37,690 nt of DNA. Source: SAR92 bacterium BACL16 MAG-120619-bin48. Lineage in GTDB: Bacteria > Pseudomonadota > Gammaproteobacteria > Pseudomonadales > Porticoccaceae. Both the position numbers and the translations under genes were made by a program. The notes beneath the pieces were generated by a model, which had not been told where the DNA came from, did not search any database, and saw nothing but the letters and a program-made list of their open reading frames with translations. The DNA lies in assembly GCA_001438605.1 (NCBI GenBank), contig LIDE01000034.1, positions 1-37,690 on the forward strand, given 5' to 3'. Of the stretch, positions 26,351 through 33,757 are shown in pieces (the stretch's first letter is position 1; every line of letters starts with the position of its first letter).

Positions 26351-27223
26351 ATGACAGAAGGCTTTAAGGTCGTTGATGCAGTGGTAAACATTTGGACCGC
26401 TGAGGCACTCTCCCACCGGCCCTCTTGGACCGATGAGTTTTTTGTCGGCAAAGTCAAGGGCCAGCATAGTAGTGCAGGAATCAGTCTAGAACAGATGATT
26501 GAATCCATGGACGACGCTAATATTCAGAGCGCTTTTTTAGTTGCAGCTAAAGCCGGTCGGAAAGGTCTGCCCGGTTGCTATCACATGCCTGCGGAGGTAG
26601 TGGCTGAGGCAGTTGCTAAGTATCCAGATCGATTTTTCGGCCTGATTGGTATTGACCCTTTCACCGGAATGGATGGCGTGAGAGCAATGGAAGATGCCGT
26701 AACCAATATGGGCTTTATTGGGGCTCATCTCTACCCCCACTGGTTCGATTTGGCTCCCAATGAGGCGCGTTACTACCCGTTTTACGCGAAATGTATCGAA
26801 CTGGGGATTCCGATTCAAATGCAGGTGGGCCAGTCGCTTATCTACTCAAAGCAGCATCGCTGTCGCTCTGTGGGTCGGCCCATTTACTTAGATGATATCG
26901 CCTGTGATCTGCCCGAACTAAAGCTGATTGGCTCTCATGTTGGTATTCCTTGGCATGATGAAATGATTGCGATGGCCTGGAAGCATGAAAATGTGTACAT
27001 GTGTACCGACGCCCACAGTCCAAAATTCTGGCCGGAAACTGTGATCAAATTCTTGAATTCTTACGGACAGGATAAGGTTATTTTTGCTACTGATTTCCCT
27101 GTGCTAAGGTTTAAACGCACCCTCGATGAAATAGAAGATTTTGGATTAAAGCCAGAGGTTCGAAGAAAGTTTCTCCGAGATAACGTGATCAAGCTATATG
27201 GTCTTGAGGGGCGCATAAAATGA
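26351..27223 (+). CDS. Amidohydrolase-fold (ACMSD-like) protein lacking canonical metal ligands
   Basis: TIM-barrel protein of 290 residues from the amidohydrolase-2/ACMSD group, as shown by AHLYPHWFDLAPNEARYYPFY, GSHVGIPWHDE and FATDFPV (D248). The metal-binding HxH that normally follows the first strand is absent: the chain reads VVDAVVNIWT (8-16). The later metal His in the HTG motif is also missing: it reads IPIQMQVGQS. Only H196 and D248 of the usual ligands remain. The fold and the Asp suggest ancestry in decarboxylase/hydrolase chemistry, but a standard Zn/Mn site is not supported. Its stop overlaps the next ATG by four bases, so it is translated with the CoA-transferase. Confidence 0.75.
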   Translation: MTEGFKVVDAVVNIWTAEALSHRPSWTDEFFVGKVKGQHSSAGISLEQMIESMDDANIQSAFLVAAKAGRKGLPGCYHMPAEVVAEAVAKYPDRFFGLIGIDPFTGMDGVRAMEDAVTNMGFIGAHLYPHWFDLAPNEARYYPFYAKCIELGIPIQMQVGQSLIYSKQHRCRSVGRPIYLDDIACDLPELKLIGSHVGIPWHDEMIAMAWKHENVYMCTDAHSPKFWPETVIKFLNSYGQDKVIFATDFPVLRFKRTLDEIEDFGLKPEVRRKFLRDNVIKLYGLEGRIK

Positions 27224-28422
27224 CGACACCTCTTGCAGGTATTCGCGTTGTAGAAATGACCAGTGTGGTTTTGGGGCCTTATGCTTGCCAGATGCTCGGC
27301 GATCTAGGGGCGGACGTCATCAAGATAGAACCTATCGGTGGTGATACCAACCGCAATCTGGGACCTCACCGTAACAATAGCGATATGAGCGCACTGTTTC
27401 TCACCTGCAACCGTAATAAACGCTCTGTGTCGCTGGACCTTAAATCCTCCAGAGGGAAAGCCGCCGCGATGGAGATTATTAAGACCTCTGATGTGGTCGT
27501 GCATAACTTTAGACCTGCCGCAATGAAGCGCCTGGGTCTTGATTATGAGTGCATTAAGGCTGTTAATCCTGAGGTTATTTACTGTGCCACCTATGGTTAT
27601 AGTAAAAAAGGCCCCTATGGTGACAAAGGAGCGTTGGATGATTCCATTCAGGCAGCCAGCGGTATTGCAATGTTACAAAGCATGGTGGGGGGTGAGCCTC
27701 GTTATTTGCCGACCATTATTGCCGATAAAACAACCGCATTGATGGTCGTGCAAGCAGTGTTAGCCGCATTGTTCCACAAGCAGAGAAGTGGTGAAGGCCA
27801 AGAAATCGAAGTGCCAATGTTTGAGTCGATGGTGTCTTTTATGATGACTGAGCATCTCTGGGGTCAAACCTTTGAGCCCCCTATAGGTAAGGCGGGGTAT
27901 GTCCGCTTGACGGCCAAACACCGGCGACCCTATAAAACGCTGGATGGCCAGTATCTGGCCGTTTTACCCTATTGGGATAATCACTGGGAAACCTTTTGCC
28001 GGCTTTGCGGCCGAGAAGAGTTAGCTGCCGATTCACGTTTTACAGATATGGCGACTCGATTAAAAAATATTGATGAGTCTTACCGTGTAACGGGAGAGAT
28101 TATTTCGTCGCGCTCCCGCGCAGATTGGGTGGAGCTACTCGGTGACACTAATGTCCCCATGATGGTGGTCAATACGTTAGATGACTTGATCACAGATCCC
28201 CAGTTGGTTGAGTCTGGGTTTTGGCAAGAGTTTGACCACTCAACTGAGGGCCGCATAAGGATGAGCAGTCCACCCATCAACTTTAGCAAGACCCCAGCAG
28301 CGATTGGGTCACTCCCTCCACGGCTTGGAGAGCACAGCGCCGAGGTGTTACTTGAGGTGGGCATGTCTCAGAGTGTAATCGATAGTATGTTGGATTCCAA
28401 AGAAGTAAAAATAGTTAATTGA
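27220..28422 (+). CDS. Family III (CaiB/BaiF) CoA-transferase
   Basis: Second full-length CoA-transferase, 400 residues. N-terminal IRVVEMTSVVLGPYACQMLGDLGADVIKIEP, the ATYGYSKKGPYG block and the catalytic Asp at 169 (PTIIADKTTAL) are present. ATGA overlap with the amidohydrolase-fold gene (27220-27223) implies coupling. It differs clearly from the enzyme at 22051 (GALDDSIQAASGIAML versus TALDEVAQMMGGLAYM), so the two probably serve different acids in the pathway. Seven bases separate its stop from the next frame. Confidence 0.92.
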   Translation: MTTPLAGIRVVEMTSVVLGPYACQMLGDLGADVIKIEPIGGDTNRNLGPHRNNSDMSALFLTCNRNKRSVSLDLKSSRGKAAAMEIIKTSDVVVHNFRPAAMKRLGLDYECIKAVNPEVIYCATYGYSKKGPYGDKGALDDSIQAASGIAMLQSMVGGEPRYLPTIIADKTTALMVVQAVLAALFHKQRSGEGQEIEVPMFESMVSFMMTEHLWGQTFEPPIGKAGYVRLTAKHRRPYKTLDGQYLAVLPYWDNHWETFCRLCGREELAADSRFTDMATRLKNIDESYRVTGEIISSRSRADWVELLGDTNVPMMVVNTLDDLITDPQLVESGFWQEFDHSTEGRIRMSSPPINFSKTPAAIGSLPPRLGEHSAEVLLEVGMSQSVIDSMLDSKEVKIVN

Positions 28423-28438
28423 AGAGAGGTTGAAGATA

Positions 28439-28729
28439 ATGACATTTAAAAATTTATTTATTGAGCATGAGCTCTCGCCAGAAATTGAGGCTTGGATTAA
28501 AGAGGAAGTCGATGAGCAAGAGCTGCGCTATAGAGCGGTGTCTCATGATATGGACAATCTAGCGTCGATGCGTGAGAAGTGGTACCAGGAATTTTTTGAT
28601 CGTATTACCACAAGTGGATTTAACGAAGACGGTGACGCGAAAACGCCAATTAAACCAGAACATTTGCCTGTCAAGCCCGAAGGGCGCAATGATCAGGTGA
28701 TCTGGAAATACGGCATAGATGACGAATAA
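28439..28729 (+). CDS. Small acidic protein of unknown function
   Basis: A frame of 96 residues starting at the ATG at 28439, with GAGAGG 9 bases upstream; a TTG at 28430 would add three residues. The sequence is acidic and mostly helical at the start (SPEIEAWIKEEVDEQELRYRA), with a Pro-rich end (PIKPEHLPVKPEGRN). I recognise no family. It sits tightly between the CoA-transferase and the cupin gene, sharing their operon, which makes it likely real. It could be a small subunit or chaperone of one of its neighbours, as a guess from position only. Confidence 0.65.
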   Translation: MTFKNLFIEHELSPEIEAWIKEEVDEQELRYRAVSHDMDNLASMREKWYQEFFDRITTSGFNEDGDAKTPIKPEHLPVKPEGRNDQVIWKYGIDDE

Positions 28730-28769
28730 AGTCGATTTAATATTTAAAAGATAGAATTGGAGAAGAATT

Positions 28770-29804
28770 ATGGCACGTCCACACATTGAACCGTTTTGCG
28801 ATAGAGACGTTCACTTTAAGAATATGCGGCTTCCTGGTTTTAGCCGTGGAATGGGATATAAGATGCTCAGCCTTGACGCCGATTCCGGTGCCTGTAGCAT
28901 GACTGTCCAGTTAGATGGCGGTTATCACCAGCCCCCCGGATTTTCATGGTCAGAGCGAGAGATGATCATTGTTGAGGGCGAGCTAAAGGTGGGCGATCAG
29001 ACGTGTCGCAAGGGGCATTATTTCTTTATTCCAGCAGGATACTGTATGCCGGCAATTTCCACTCAGCAAGGCTGTCTGGTAATGATGATGTATAACACAG
29101 GTGAACCGAGTCATGAGCCTTCAGGGGAGCATCATCCTTTGGCGCAAGTAGACCTTTATCACAGCATTGACTCCTATATGGATATTCCCTGGGCTATGGG
29201 TAATCTGGTCAAGCCATCAGTGGCTGCGGGCTGTTTGATAAAGCTGTTGAACTTTAATCCTATTTCCCATGCGATGACTTTTTTGTACTGTATGACTCCA
29301 TGTTTTAAGCAGGACAATATTTCGTATCATGATTGTGCAGAGGAGTCTTATCACCTATGGGGTACGTCTTGGATGATGCAGTTTGGTGATATTCCTACAG
29401 GAGGATACTTCTGGCGACCAGCCTATATAAACCACGGTGCCTTCGCCTCTGAATACGGCTGCATCGCTTTGGGCCGCACGGATTCGAAGCTGTTTAATCA
29501 CTTTCACTATAATCCATGGACGACACCTAAGGAAAATCAAGAGCGAGCAGGGGCACGATTATATCAACGTGATCCGTTACTTTATAAGTGGGCACTCAGT
29601 TACGACCACAATCATCCCCATGGACCAGAAGATTTTGAGAAGACCATGCAGCTGCGTGGTAATGAGCAGGGGCATGATAACGAGCACAAGTCTGATGGCA
29701 AGCGTCACGATCATTGGCATGGGCACGATCATCAAGAAGATGGAAGTCCGCACCACCACCATCATGCCGACGGGAGCCATCATCACCATCACCATGATGA
29801 CTAG
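28770..29804 (+). CDS. Two-domain cupin with natural polyhistidine tail
   Basis: Protein of 344 residues. Residues 1-115 form a cupin half with GYHQPPGFSWSEREMIIVEGE and KGHYFFIPAG (DUF4437-type bicupin pattern). A second half covers about 125-250 (ESYHLWGTSWMMQFGDIPTGGYFWRPAYINHG), with metal-type His/Glu in both. From about residue 280 the chain becomes a His-rich tail with 21 His to the end, including runs of five (328-332) and six (337-342). Codons are mixed CAC/CAT. GGAG lies 7 bases before the ATG. It is the last gene of the operon headed by the NicO-like transporter. Cupins bind Fe, Mn, Ni or Zn; enzyme activity and metal are unknown. Confidence 0.8.
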   Translation: MARPHIEPFCDRDVHFKNMRLPGFSRGMGYKMLSLDADSGACSMTVQLDGGYHQPPGFSWSEREMIIVEGELKVGDQTCRKGHYFFIPAGYCMPAISTQQGCLVMMMYNTGEPSHEPSGEHHPLAQVDLYHSIDSYMDIPWAMGNLVKPSVAAGCLIKLLNFNPISHAMTFLYCMTPCFKQDNISYHDCAEESYHLWGTSWMMQFGDIPTGGYFWRPAYINHGAFASEYGCIALGRTDSKLFNHFHYNPWTTPKENQERAGARLYQRDPLLYKWALSYDHNHPHGPEDFEKTMQLRGNEQGHDNEHKSDGKRHDHWHGHDHQEDGSPHHHHHADGSHHHHHHDD

Positions 29805-29822
29805 TGCTAGTAATTGTCGATC

Positions 29823-29847
29823 AAGGGGCTTTATAAGCCCCTTTTTT
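29823..29847 (+). terminator. Rho-independent terminator after the cupin gene
   Basis: A perfect 9-base stem AAGGGGCTT / AAGCCCCTT with a three-base loop TAT, followed directly by a T-run (TTTTTT including the stem end). It lies 18 bases after the cupin stop and ends the 25635-29804 operon. The stem also works for the opposite strand, with an A-run before it. Confidence 0.92.
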
Positions 29848-29898
29848 ATGTCTCCTTAAAAGTGGATGTTTAGTCAGAGTAGAGCGATGGGCTTGTAA

Positions 29899-30798
29899 TC
29901 AAGCGAGTTTTTTCTCAATAAGCTCTATTAATTCACCGGCTTGGCCTCGTATCAGGCTGGCACGAAAGTGGGCATATGGCCCTTCGTCAATTGTATAGAC
30001 AGGGCTGTTGGCAGGTAAAACATCTAAGTCCTTGATGGCAAAGCTAATCATGCTAATACCTGAGGTCATAGTAGAGGAACTAGCAGCATTGTCAGGCGAT
30101 GGTATCTTTAAACTGCTGATCTCATCTATTTCAATCAAGTTGCTACCGGCCAAATGTATCACAGCTACCGGATGCCGCTGATCAATAGGTAGGTTATGGG
30201 CTCGATTGACAACTGTTATCTTCGTGTCAAATTGACTGCTCTTTGTGTCAGGGAACTGTTGGTAGATGGCCGCCGCCGCTTCGCGACTGGTTGCTAGTAA
30301 TATGGGAATGAATAGCTTGTCTACAGGGCATCTGGCCACTGGTAGGTCAAACCCGGGGACTGGCGCTTTAATTTGAGTGAGGTAGAGTACTTCTCCCGCC
30401 GACCCAACCACCTGCATCGCCCGGATGTCAGGGCTGATATCGAGGTCTGCTGGTTCCCCGATAATTTCAAATGGGGACTCGCCAAGCTCTTCTCGTAGAC
30501 TGTCGACATCCGTTACACAAATTTCTAGGGATAGCCATCCGGGCTGTTGGAACGGCGTGATTGTAGTTGCATGAGGGTCTTCAATAATACGTAGCCAAGG
30601 ATCTCCAATCAGATTTTCGAGCCAGGTTACTCGGGTACCCTCCAGCGCAGGAAAGTTCCATGCCTGCGCCTGTGCTGCAGAAAGTCGTGTTTGGCTATGT
30701 ATCCGTTGATGCAAATGATCGCACCAGTCAGCCACACAGACATCAAGTCGAGCCGTGGTTATTGTTGAGATTAAAGTTGGTCCTAGTGCGGGCGTCAA
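29899..30798 (-). CDS. Two-domain VOC-like protein, TTG start, paralogue of the gene at 8202
   Basis: Protein of about 299 residues with two VOC modules. LISTITTARLDVCVADWCDHLHQ opens the first, and the family block GEPADL...AMQVVGSAGEVLYLT matches the protein at 8202. The C-terminal ELIELIEK has the Glu expected of a VOC last ligand. No ATG or GTG is available near the N-terminus; a TTG at 30798 is the best start and overlaps the stop of a 10-codon leader that has a strong GGAGG. It follows the GntR gene by 86 bases on the same strand and may be its target. Confidence 0.75.
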   Translation of the reverse strand: MTPALGPTLISTITTARLDVCVADWCDHLHQRIHSQTRLSAAQAQAWNFPALEGTRVTWLENLIGDPWLRIIEDPHATTITPFQQPGWLSLEICVTDVDSLREELGESPFEIIGEPADLDISPDIRAMQVVGSAGEVLYLTQIKAPVPGFDLPVARCPVDKLFIPILLATSREAAAAIYQQFPDTKSSQFDTKITVVNRAHNLPIDQRHPVAVIHLAGSNLIEIDEISSLKIPSPDNAASSSTMTSGISMISFAIKDLDVLPANSPVYTIDEGPYAHFRASLIRGQAGELIELIEKKLA

Positions 30799-30827
30799 AA
30801 GTACTCTCTCTGGTCAGTAGGTTGCAT
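30795..30827 (-). CDS. Possible 10-codon leader ORF coupled to the TTG start
   Basis: ATG at 30827 with GGAGG 3 bases upstream in rank (GGAGG TTT ATG), encoding MQPTDQREYF and ending in TGA at 30797-30795. Its stop overlaps the TTG start of the VOC gene as TTGA. This looks like a translational-coupling leader. It could also be a frameshift that split a longer N-terminus, but the paralogue at 8202 aligns to the TTG, so no extra residues are missing. Confidence 0.45.
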   Translation of the reverse strand: MQPTDQREYF

Positions 30828-30884
30828 AAACCTCCAATGGTAATGGAGGTAGGTTTGAATCCCATTGAGAACCGGCGTAAAGCG

Positions 30885-31664
30885 CTAGTCAAGTTTGAGA
30901 TCCATTTTGTACTGGAATCGTTCAGGATTATAGAGCACATAAAGGTGGTCCATCAGGCGCTCCTGATCGTTGACCCTATTGTATGAACGTCTAGTGAGAC
31001 TGAGCAGTGGACTTCCCACAGGAACTTTCAAGGCTAGTGCGCTTTCAGGAGATGCTGCGCAGGCGCTAATGGTCTGAGTAACGTGAGTGATCTCCAATCC
31101 GTTGTCACGAAAGTAAGTTAGCCGCGGAGTAGTCTCGAGTAATTTTTTATTTTTTGGCTTTACTACACCAGCAGTCCAACTAATATAATAGGCGAAGTTC
31201 AAACCTTCTTTGCTGCGCACACGAATAAGATGTAGTGCTGTATCACCTGCATCGAGTTCAAGTTCGTTAAGGATATCCTGAGGCGGTCGCATCATCTCAC
31301 ATTCCAGAATACTTGCCTCGGAGTTGCGCGCCATACTCTCGATTTCTTGCAGCATACCCGTTAAGGGTGCCTGAACCGGTTTAGGCATGTATTTGTAAAT
31401 GACATGGGTCCCTTTGCCCCTTCGTCTCTCGACTAAGTTTTCGGCAGCAAGTTCGTCCATCGCGCGTTTTGCAGTGATCCTTGAGACCAGAAAGATCGTC
31501 GAAAGCTGCTCTTCGGTAGGCATACGTTCTCCGGCAGGCAATGTGCCATTGAGAATAAATCCATGGAGCAAGCTATATAGTTGATGATAGAGCGGCGTAG
31601 GGGATTCTTTGTTTAATCCTTCACGTATTCTTTTGCTGAATAATGTGTCTAGTGTAATAGGCAT
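30885..31664 (-). CDS. GntR-family regulator, HutC/UTRA type
   Basis: Regulator of 259 residues. The N-terminal winged HTH has the GntR signature LYHQLYSLLHGFILNGTLPAGERMPTEEQLSTIF in family order, with VSRITAKRAMDELAAENLVERRRGKGTHV as recognition helix and wing. The C-terminal UTRA domain (about 105-255) includes LIRVRSKEGLNFAYYISW and PLLSLTRRSYN. UTRA regulators usually sense a small carboxylate or sugar-like ligand and repress nearby catabolic genes. It is divergent from the membrane protein at 32024 across 359 bases that contain a 36-base palindrome, and it is upstream of a VOC gene. It is the best candidate for cluster-wide control. Confidence 0.92.
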   Translation of the reverse strand: MPITLDTLFSKRIREGLNKESPTPLYHQLYSLLHGFILNGTLPAGERMPTEEQLSTIFLVSRITAKRAMDELAAENLVERRRGKGTHVIYKYMPKPVQAPLTGMLQEIESMARNSEASILECEMMRPPQDILNELELDAGDTALHLIRVRSKEGLNFAYYISWTAGVVKPKNKKLLETTPRLTYFRDNGLEITHVTQTISACAASPESALALKVPVGSPLLSLTRRSYNRVNDQERLMDHLYVLYNPERFQYKMDLKLD

Positions 31665-32023
31665 TTAAGGCTGTCCAAAAAAATATTGCTATAATGATAT
31701 ATCAAAATAGATGTAAATCGATGAATTATATCACTGTTAATACAGTAATTACTTGATATTTTGATTGGCTACTGTGACGAATATGTCTATTCATTACAGT
31801 AGCTATGACTTTTTTACGCGCCTAGTGTCTCTGTCGGCTCAAATTAATTTTTCTGTTGGTTTGAGAGACCTCTGCGGGTTGAATTCGAGGTTGTAGTATA
31901 GTCGTAAAAGTGAGTTGAATTTACCCTCTAAATAACTATAATGTTATTACTATAGGACAAATAAAAAAGAATCTTTTGTTTTGTTATTTACGAGTTTATT
32001 GATTGTCTAATTGGAGATTACTG
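31665..32023. promoter_or_regulatory. GntR divergent control region
   Basis: This 359-base spacer has candidate promoters on both strands. For the membrane-protein gene: TTGAAT (31915-31920) and TATAAT (31937-31942), spacing 16. For GntR: TATAAT on the minus strand (31730-31725). It also holds ACTGTTAATACAGT (31733-31746), the perfect 10-mer palindrome TGATATATCA (31695-31704) and the large palindrome entered separately. TAATGTTATT at 31939-31948 is the reverse complement of the recurring AATAACATTA motif and overlaps the -10. Confidence 0.5.
31768..31803. promoter_or_regulatory. 36-base palindrome, candidate GntR operator
   Basis: GCTACTGT, three bases, GAATA, four-base centre, TATTC, three bases, ACAGTAGC. 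Thirteen of the sixteen positions in each arm pair. The half-site ACTGT/ACAGT occurs again as ACTGTTAATACAGT at 31733-31746, 22 bases away. Position between the regulator and its divergent neighbour fits an operator; the binding protein is inferred. Confidence 0.5.
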
Positions 32024-32704
32024 ATGGGTATTACGGAGCTTGCTGTCCTTAAGTGGTTGCATATCATTTCTATGGTTTATTGGCTAGGTGGTGAGTGGGG
32101 CGTTTTTCAAACTTCAAACAATGTTGTCAATAGAGCTCTGAGTATGGATGAGCGCCATCGTCATTTGGAAACGCTCTATAGAATAGATATTCTAGCGCGT
32201 ACGGGTATCATCCTGCTGCTTCCACTTGGCATGCATATGGGTTATCTATGGGGTGTGCAGCCCTATGGTGGAAACTTTTTAACGGTGATGTGGATCTTGG
32301 TGGGGGGCTGGCTTGGGCTTTGCTGGGCGTCGTTTGTCTACCGAGAGACGGACCGCGGAATCACCCTAACCAAGTGGGATGAGGTTATTCGCTTTGTAGT
32401 GATCCCTGTGCTGTTCTTTTGTGGGCTTTTCTCGTTGATGGGCAAGGGACCATTCGCTGCCGGAGATATGCAGAAATGGTTTTCTATGAAAATCATGGGC
32501 TACAGCTTGATGCTGGTAATTGGGTTGAAAATGCGGTTTATTATGCGTGAATGGACTGGCATGTTTCGAGTGCTTGCAGGTGGACCTAATGCTGAAGTGG
32601 AAAATATGTTGGAAAAGTCTCTTCGCACAGGTCGCCGTTTGGCATATGTATACTGGATTGGTATAAGTGCCGTTGCTTTCTTTGGTGTAACCAAGTTTAT
32701 GTAA
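32024..32704 (+). CDS. Integral membrane protein, DUF2269/CopD-like
   Basis: Membrane protein of 226 residues with four to five hydrophobic segments. TM1 contains LKWLHIISMVYWLGGEWG, the H-x-G-G pattern of DUF2269/CopD-like membrane proteins, and later helices include GIILLLPLGMHMGYLWG and GYSLMLVIGLKMRF. Start is the ATG at 32024 with GGAG 9 bases upstream; a TTG at 32003 would add seven residues. The conserved His in helices could bind a metal or heme, but this is uncertain. It is a single gene divergent from GntR and followed by a convergent operon. Function unknown. Confidence 0.7.
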   Translation: MGITELAVLKWLHIISMVYWLGGEWGVFQTSNNVVNRALSMDERHRHLETLYRIDILARTGIILLLPLGMHMGYLWGVQPYGGNFLTVMWILVGGWLGLCWASFVYRETDRGITLTKWDEVIRFVVIPVLFFCGLFSLMGKGPFAAGDMQKWFSMKIMGYSLMLVIGLKMRFIMREWTGMFRVLAGGPNAEVENMLEKSLRTGRRLAYVYWIGISAVAFFGVTKFM

Positions 32705-32828
32705 TTCTACAGCTCAATGACGATGCAGTCGGGCGATGTTAGACAATCGGCGGCGGACTGTCATGGGGGCTATGACGGCCAAATAATAGTGCGGCGTGAT
32801 AGCCCAGAGCTAACATAGGTGATGGGCG

Positions 32829-33755
32829 TTATGGTTGCTGGCCACAAAAGCTGCTTAGTATATCCCCAGCGCTAGCGCTCCAAACGCCCTCCTGCGATGT
32901 AACATACTCGAGTACTTGCTCTAGCTTCTTTATACGATGAGGTTGGCCAAGCATCCAAGGGTGGAGGTTCAGCGCTAAAATACGTCCGCCCTGTGTTTCA
33001 GATTCTTGTAGTAGGAAGTCGCAGGCGTCGCATATTTGCTCAACATAGGCTTCTTCTGAATGGAGATTTTCCATTAGAATGAAACGGTCCTCGAGTTCGT
33101 TGGATAAGGGCATTGCCCACAGCAGACCTTTGTCGGTTCTGAACTGATAGGGCATGTCGTCGTTGCACCAATCACTAAAGTAGTCGATACCATTTGCGGC
33201 CAGAAGTTCAGGCGTATTTGCACTTTCATTGCGAGCCGGACTTAACCAGCCGCGTATGTCCCGCCCGGTGAGGTCCCTTAGTCGACCCAAAGAGCGTTTT
33301 ATCAACTCACTCTCTTCATTGATGTCCTGCCCGCCATAGTGCAATGCATCCATATGCAACCCATGACAGTTAATCTCATCTCCCCGCTCCATAATACTGT
33401 GCAGCAGGTAGGGGTTGTTTTCGGCTAATCGTGTATTTAATGCAAAGGTTGGTTTGACGTTGTACTTATCAAAGGCTTTAAGAAAACGATAAATACCCAC
33501 GCGATTACCGTAATCACGCAAGGTGAAGTGGCGCAGATCAGGATAGGGCATGGTCATGCCCCCGGGCACCGGAAAAGGTTTTCCCTTTTGATCTAGAGGA
33601 AAAAATTGTAAGCAGACATTAACCCAAAGGGCGAGTCTATTATTGTTTGGCCAGCTGACTGGGTTGCGGTCAGATAGCATGGACCAATCGTAGCGGTCAT
33701 GGTCCATACCATATCTGCGATGGGGGTACTGCAGGTACTCTGGGTCTAGTGGCAT
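32829..33755 (-). CDS. NodB/PuuE-type polysaccharide-deacetylase-fold hydrolase 1
   Basis: Protein of 308 residues with the NodB fold in its PuuE-like branch: TLRDYGNRVGIYRFLKAFDK is the typical block, and NCHGLHMDALHYGG gives metal-site His (H-x3-H followed by LH). ILALNLHPWMLGQPHR near the C-terminus has the last conserved His. The group includes a cofactor-free allantoinase and other cyclic-amide or N-deacetylating enzymes. AGGAG lies 8 bases before the ATG. Last gene of a three-gene minus-strand operon; two bases separate it from its paralogue. Substrate unknown. Confidence 0.85.
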   Translation of the reverse strand: MPLDPEYLQYPHRRYGMDHDRYDWSMLSDRNPVSWPNNNRLALWVNVCLQFFPLDQKGKPFPVPGGMTMPYPDLRHFTLRDYGNRVGIYRFLKAFDKYNVKPTFALNTRLAENNPYLLHSIMERGDEINCHGLHMDALHYGGQDINEESELIKRSLGRLRDLTGRDIRGWLSPARNESANTPELLAANGIDYFSDWCNDDMPYQFRTDKGLLWAMPLSNELEDRFILMENLHSEEAYVEQICDACDFLLQESETQGGRILALNLHPWMLGQPHRIKKLEQVLEYVTSQEGVWSASAGDILSSFCGQQP

Positions 33756-33757
33756 AC

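Noticed and set aside
29437-29859. 140-codon frame overlapping the cupin gene in another frame
   Set aside because: Shadow of the His-rich coding region; Met/Ile/Thr repeats result from CAT/CAC codons read out of frame.
30660-30986. 108-codon plus-strand frame across the GntR-VOC junction
   Set aside because: Antisense to two well-supported genes, no start signal and no domain.
32705-32828. Possible bidirectional terminator between convergent genes
   Set aside because: Only an imperfect GCTAT..ACG pairing and no T-run on either strand.
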